Positions 6,950 to 9,129 of a stretch of DNA of 9,129 nucleotides are shown piece after piece (position 1 is the stretch's first letter; the number at the start of each line of letters is the position of its first letter). A program made the position numbers and the translations under genes. The DNA lies in assembly GCF_000808015.1 (NCBI RefSeq), contig NZ_JWHR01000117.1, forward strand, positions 1 to 9,129, read 5' to 3'. The DNA is from Terrisporobacter othiniensis. GTDB lineage: Bacteria; Bacillota; Clostridia; Peptostreptococcales; Peptostreptococcaceae. Below the pieces are notes generated by a model. That model saw nothing but the letters and a program-made list of their open reading frames with translations, had not been told where the DNA came from and did no database searches.

Positions 6950-7285
6950 ATGATAATTAAAGATAAAATAAAAGAATTTAGAATATTTATATTTATAAAC
7001 ATAATTTTAGCTACTGTAATTGGAAACTATGCTCAAAATATTGCCTATTACATAGTCGGTTATTATTCTATTAATACTGCACAATTATACTTATATATAC
7101 TAACAGTCTTAACAACTCTAAGCATAATATTATTCTTGATAATACCAATATTAATACATTTATTTGTAAAGAAACATGAGTCAAAAGATGAATATTTATT
7201 ATATATACTCCTAGTTGCTGATATTTCAATAGGTATTCTAACTTCTATATTTTCAGTATTCGTATTAGCTATGAGTTGGGGGTAA
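6950..7285 (+). CDS. Hypothetical three-helix membrane protein
   Basis: A 111-residue protein I do not recognise. It begins with a short charged segment (IKDKIKEFR) and has hydrophobic stretches at about 11-35, 45-73 and 83-108. A charged loop, KKHESKDE (74-81), separates the last two. No catalytic motif or cysteine is present. The ATG is preceded by AGGGGG (6938-6943), six bases upstream, the same G-run ribosome-site style as the ATPase and M50-like genes. A weak promoter-like pair (TTGATT 6900-6905, GATAAT 6924-6929) lies upstream but very close to the ribosome site. A strong terminator follows about 100 bp after the stop. A partner or immunity-like role for the adjacent protease is conceivable but unsupported. 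Confidence 0.7.
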   Translation: MIIKDKIKEFRIFIFINIILATVIGNYAQNIAYYIVGYYSINTAQLYLYILTVLTTLSIILFLIIPILIHLFVKKHESKDEYLLYILLVADISIGILTSIFSVFVLAMSWG

Positions 7286-7380
7286 TAAAAATTATGTAAT
7301 AATGTTAATATAATATAAACTATATAAATTATAATTTAGAAAGCAGATTTAATGAACAATTTTAATATATTGTGGAGTAG

Positions 7381-7411
7381 AAGGGTAGGAGCTATATTCC
7401 TACTTTTTTTT
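7381..7411 (+). terminator. Rho-independent terminator with eight-T tail
   Basis: The GTAGGA (7385-7390) and TCCTAC (7398-7403) arms enclose a 7-base loop, followed by eight T residues (7404-7411). Additional A-T and G-T pairs extend the base of the stem. This closes the M50-like and small membrane protein unit and isolates the surface protein gene downstream. Confidence 0.85.
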
Positions 7412-7444
7412 ATACAATATAAAAAACTTACAAATAGTATTATT

Positions 7445-7488
7445 TTTATCAAATGAATAATTTTCTTCGTTATACTTCATTTGATAAA
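7445..7488. repeat. 13-bp dyad in the surface-protein upstream region
   Basis: TTTATCAAATGAA (7445-7457) and TTCATTTGATAAA (7476-7488) are perfect inverted repeats separated by 18 bases. No T-run follows directly. It could be a weak bidirectional terminator or a regulator-binding dyad. It lies about 100 bp upstream of the likely promoter of the surface protein gene. Confidence 0.5.
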
Positions 7489-7550
7489 TGAAACATTTAA
7501 AAATATTTTATATTAAATTACAAAATATAAAAAATAAAAATTGATGCATT

Positions 7551-7572
7551 TTTATGTAAAATTTATGTAAAA
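7551..7572 (+). repeat. Two perfect tandem 11-bp repeats upstream of the promoter
   Basis: TTTATGTAAAA occurs twice in immediate succession (7551-7561, 7562-7572), ending 14 bp before the predicted -35 element. An 11-bp period is close to one helical turn, which suits a transcription-factor site, but the function is a guess. The first copy overlaps the end of the left inverted-repeat arm. Confidence 0.45.
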
Positions 7573-7586
7573 AACAACGAAAAATA

Positions 7587-7617
7587 TTGAAGTGGGGGGA
7601 AAATATAGTACTATAAT
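7587..7617 (+). promoter_or_regulatory. Likely promoter of the surface protein gene
   Basis: TTGAAG (7587-7592) and a perfect TATAAT (7612-7617) are separated by 19 bp, slightly longer than ideal. A GGGGGG run (7594-7599) lies in the spacer. The start would be near 7624, giving a leader of about 55 bases that contains the AAGGGAG ribosome site at 7664-7670. Confidence 0.5.
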
Positions 7618-7678
7618 CTGAGAGTAAAATTATATAAAAATGCAATCAATAAGTAGTAGTTATAAGGGAGTATGAAAA

Positions 7679-7718
7679 ATGAAAAAAAAGTATTTTTATA
7701 AATATTACATCGCTATTA
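7679..7718 (+). other. Displaced start and A8 tract: missing 5' end of the surface-protein gene
   Basis: AAGGGAG (7664-7670) lies eight bases before the ATG at 7679, the expected start. Eight A residues (7682-7689) follow. As written, this ATG leads into a frame that differs from the surface protein's and stops after about 50 codons. With seven A residues the reading would be MKKSIFINITSLL, joining directly to MIFMIF... of the long ORF and forming a textbook signal peptide with basic n-region and hydrophobic core. With nine A residues an alternative ATG at 7672 would also enter the right frame, although it is only one base from the ribosome site. The tract is thus a frameshift mutation, a phase-variable or slippage tract, or a sequence error. 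Confidence 0.7.
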
Positions 7719-7745
7719 ATGATATTTATGATATTTATGATATTT
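7719..7745 (+). repeat. Three perfect 9-bp tandem repeats in the signal-peptide coding region
   Basis: ATGATATTT is repeated three times (7719-7727, 7728-7736, 7737-7745) and followed by ATGATG. Each unit encodes Met-Ile-Phe, so gain or loss of units would change the length of the hydrophobic core without shifting the frame. Each unit also carries an ATG. Confidence 0.85.
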
Positions 7746-9011
7746 ATGATGTCGACAACAATGACATTTGCAAACGGTATTGCAAAAGAAAATATGACCA
7801 GTGCAGAATTTTTAGCAGGAAGTAATGCAGAAGGTGAAATTACTTTAACTGAAGATATTACACTTTCAGATGCGTTAAAAGTTGATGCAAAGAATTATAC
7901 AGTTGACTTAAATAATCATACTTTAATGCTTACAAAAGACACTAATCTTTTTGTAAATAACGCTAATGTTACATTTAAAAATGGAAGTATAAAAATTGAA
8001 GGAATAAAAGGGAGCGCTGATTGTATATTAGGCGTAGGACATTATGGAAGTAGTGCTAACTTAACTCTAAATAACGTGAAGTTAGAAGCAAGCAACTACA
8101 CTTCACCATATGCTTTAATTTTTGTATATAATGAAAGTACATTAAATATAGAAAACAACTCTGTTTTAAATGCTAAAAATGAACAAAGTTCATCTGGAGG
8201 AGTTATAAAAACTAGTAATGGAAAAGCTGGAAAAATAAATATAACTGATTCTACTTTAAACTTTGAAAATGTTGAACGTGGATTTGTAGATGGAGTTATA
8301 AATATAAAAAATTCTGCAGTAACAATGATAGGATTAGATAATGGTATAAATAATTCTGACCTTACAGTAGATAATTCTACACTTACTATTAGTGACTGTA
8401 TAGGACGTGCATTAACAATTAATGGAACAAATGTTAATGTTAAGAATGGATCTGTACTTGATTTTAGTAAATCGCTAGAAGGTGATATACTATTCAAAAG
8501 TGAAGGAAAAATTAACATTGATAAATCATCTGAGTTAAACTTTGAAACAGTTAAGACTTTCGATGGTGCTAAATTAAATGAATTAATAGAATCAGAAAAG
8601 TATGATTATGAAGTAGATGCTGAAGGTAATATTATTAAAGTATGTAATCATTCTAATGATTTTATAATTATAAATACAAAAGATGCTACTTGTACAGAGG
8701 AAGGATATACTGGAGATAAAGTATGCCCTGATTGTAATGAAGTAATGGAAGAAGGAACAATAATTCCTAAATTATCACATGAGTTTGAAGATGGTATATG
8801 TAATAATTGTGGTGAATTAGATCCAAACTATAATACAGGAACTGAGGAAGAACCAGGAACTGAAGAAAAGCCAAATACTGAAAATAATTCAGATAACGGA
8901 GTAGATTCACCTCAAACAAGTGATGATACTAATTTATACTTTATGGTTGGAATGATAATTTTTTCTATAATCGGTTTAGCATGTATTAGAAAAACGAGAT
9001 CTGTACAATAA
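7719..9011 (+). CDS. Secreted, probably wall-anchored surface protein with beta-helix-like body (start frameshifted)
   Basis: A 430-residue open frame. Residues 1-18 are a hydrophobic signal-peptide core made of MIF repeats, with likely cleavage after the FA at 17-18. About 25-300 are Asn/Thr/Ser/Gly-rich short strands (for example LTLNNVKL, LNIENNSVL, LTVDNSTLTI) typical of a right-handed beta-helix/pectate-lyase-like fold, without visible catalytic residues. Residues about 309-365 form a Cys/His module (Cys309, His311, Cys325, CPDC 336-339, His354, CNNC 361-364) seen in many Firmicutes surface proteins and possibly metal-binding. An acidic Glu/Thr/Pro linker follows. SPQTSD (397-402), a hydrophobic helix (about 405-424) and the tail RKTRSVQ resemble a sortase signal with Ser replacing the usual Gly. 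The ATG at 7719 has no ribosome site and lacks a basic n-region. The natural start is probably 7679, out of frame by one base in the A8 tract. It is monocistronic, with its own promoter and terminator. Confidence 0.8.
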   Translation: MIFMIFMIFMMSTTMTFANGIAKENMTSAEFLAGSNAEGEITLTEDITLSDALKVDAKNYTVDLNNHTLMLTKDTNLFVNNANVTFKNGSIKIEGIKGSADCILGVGHYGSSANLTLNNVKLEASNYTSPYALIFVYNESTLNIENNSVLNAKNEQSSSGGVIKTSNGKAGKINITDSTLNFENVERGFVDGVINIKNSAVTMIGLDNGINNSDLTVDNSTLTISDCIGRALTINGTNVNVKNGSVLDFSKSLEGDILFKSEGKINIDKSSELNFETVKTFDGAKLNELIESEKYDYEVDAEGNIIKVCNHSNDFIIINTKDATCTEEGYTGDKVCPDCNEVMEEGTIIPKLSHEFEDGICNNCGELDPNYNTGTEEEPGTEEKPNTENNSDNGVDSPQTSDDTNLYFMVGMIIFSIIGLACIRKTRSVQ

Positions 9012-9023
9012 AATTAACTATTG

Positions 9024-9061
9024 ATATGGGAGAAAATAAAATTGTTTTCTCCCATATTTTA
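9024..9061 (+). terminator. Rho-independent terminator after the surface protein gene
   Basis: The arms ATATGGGAGAAAA (9024-9036) and TTTTCTCCCATAT (9045-9057) pair perfectly over 13 bp around an 8-base loop, with a T-rich tail (9057-9061) beginning at the end of the stem. It lies 12 bases after the stop codon. The remaining 68 bases of the window hold nothing I can identify. Confidence 0.85.
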
Positions 9062-9129
9062 TATCTATAATTATACATATGTATCAAGGTAATAAGAGGT
9101 ATGATTCTTATAAAAATATAGATTATAAT

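Larger units (their letters stand above)
7540..7650. repeat. Inverted repeat pair flanking the surface-protein promoter
   Basis: ATTGATGCATTTTTAT (7540-7555) and ATAAAAATGCAATCAAT (7634-7650) are inverted copies differing by one inserted base. They enclose 78 bp that contain the predicted promoter. The arrangement resembles, at small scale, invertible promoter segments that control clostridial surface proteins. No recombinase gene is in the window and the low-complexity core makes chance possible. Confidence 0.4.

Noticed and set aside
8096..8518. 140-codon open frame on the minus strand inside the surface protein gene
   Set aside because: No ribosome site and low-complexity translation. It is the antisense shadow of a repetitive Asn/Thr-rich gene.

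Overview
The window is strongly AT-rich and has low-GC Firmicutes features: purine-rich, often G-run Shine-Dalgarno sites, T-tailed hairpin terminators and A/T-ending codons. A clostridial host is the best fit, possibly Peptostreptococcaceae or Clostridiaceae. No RNA gene, phage, IS transposase or CRISPR array is visible. There are seven substantial genes plus the 3' end of one entering from the left.

Left part (1-1800): a few codons of an upstream reading frame are followed 18 bp later by an alpha/beta hydrolase (79-843, +). This gene converges on a ferric-reductase-like membrane cytochrome b protein (1063-1788, -). Two hairpins, one a clear bidirectional terminator, separate them. The leftward gene has a good sigma-A-type promoter about 150 bp upstream of its start.

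Middle part (1801-6300): a 925-residue PMCA-type calcium P-ATPase (2178-4955, +) is followed by a cytoplasmic M14 zinc carboxypeptidase of the gamma-D-glutamyl-peptidase kind (5202-6134, +) and its terminator. Short dispersed repeats sharing end modules lie before and after the ATPase (1819-1915 and 4941-5108), and a partial copy lies downstream of the hydrolase (922-967). All three read in the same direction as the gene they accompany. The last one supplies the final four codons and the stop of the ATPase.

Right part (6309-9129): a small M50-like HELGH membrane metalloprotease (6309-6821), a 111-residue three-helix membrane protein of unknown function (6950-7285) and a strong terminator come first. 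A 430-bp regulatory stretch follows and leads into a surface protein (7719-9011). That protein has a beta-helix-like body, a Cys-rich metal-ribbon-like module, an acidic linker and a sortase-like C-terminal anchor.

The most interesting point is the start of the surface-protein gene. The only well-placed ribosome site serves an ATG at 7679, directly before a run of eight A residues. That ATG is out of frame with the protein, and losing one A (or gaining two) would create a normal Lys-rich signal peptide joined to the ORF. The gene therefore looks like an OFF state of a homopolymer (phase-variable) switch, a transcriptional-slippage site, a recent mutation or a sequencing error. Its promoter also lies between 16-17-bp inverted repeats, which raises the weaker possibility of an invertible promoter.
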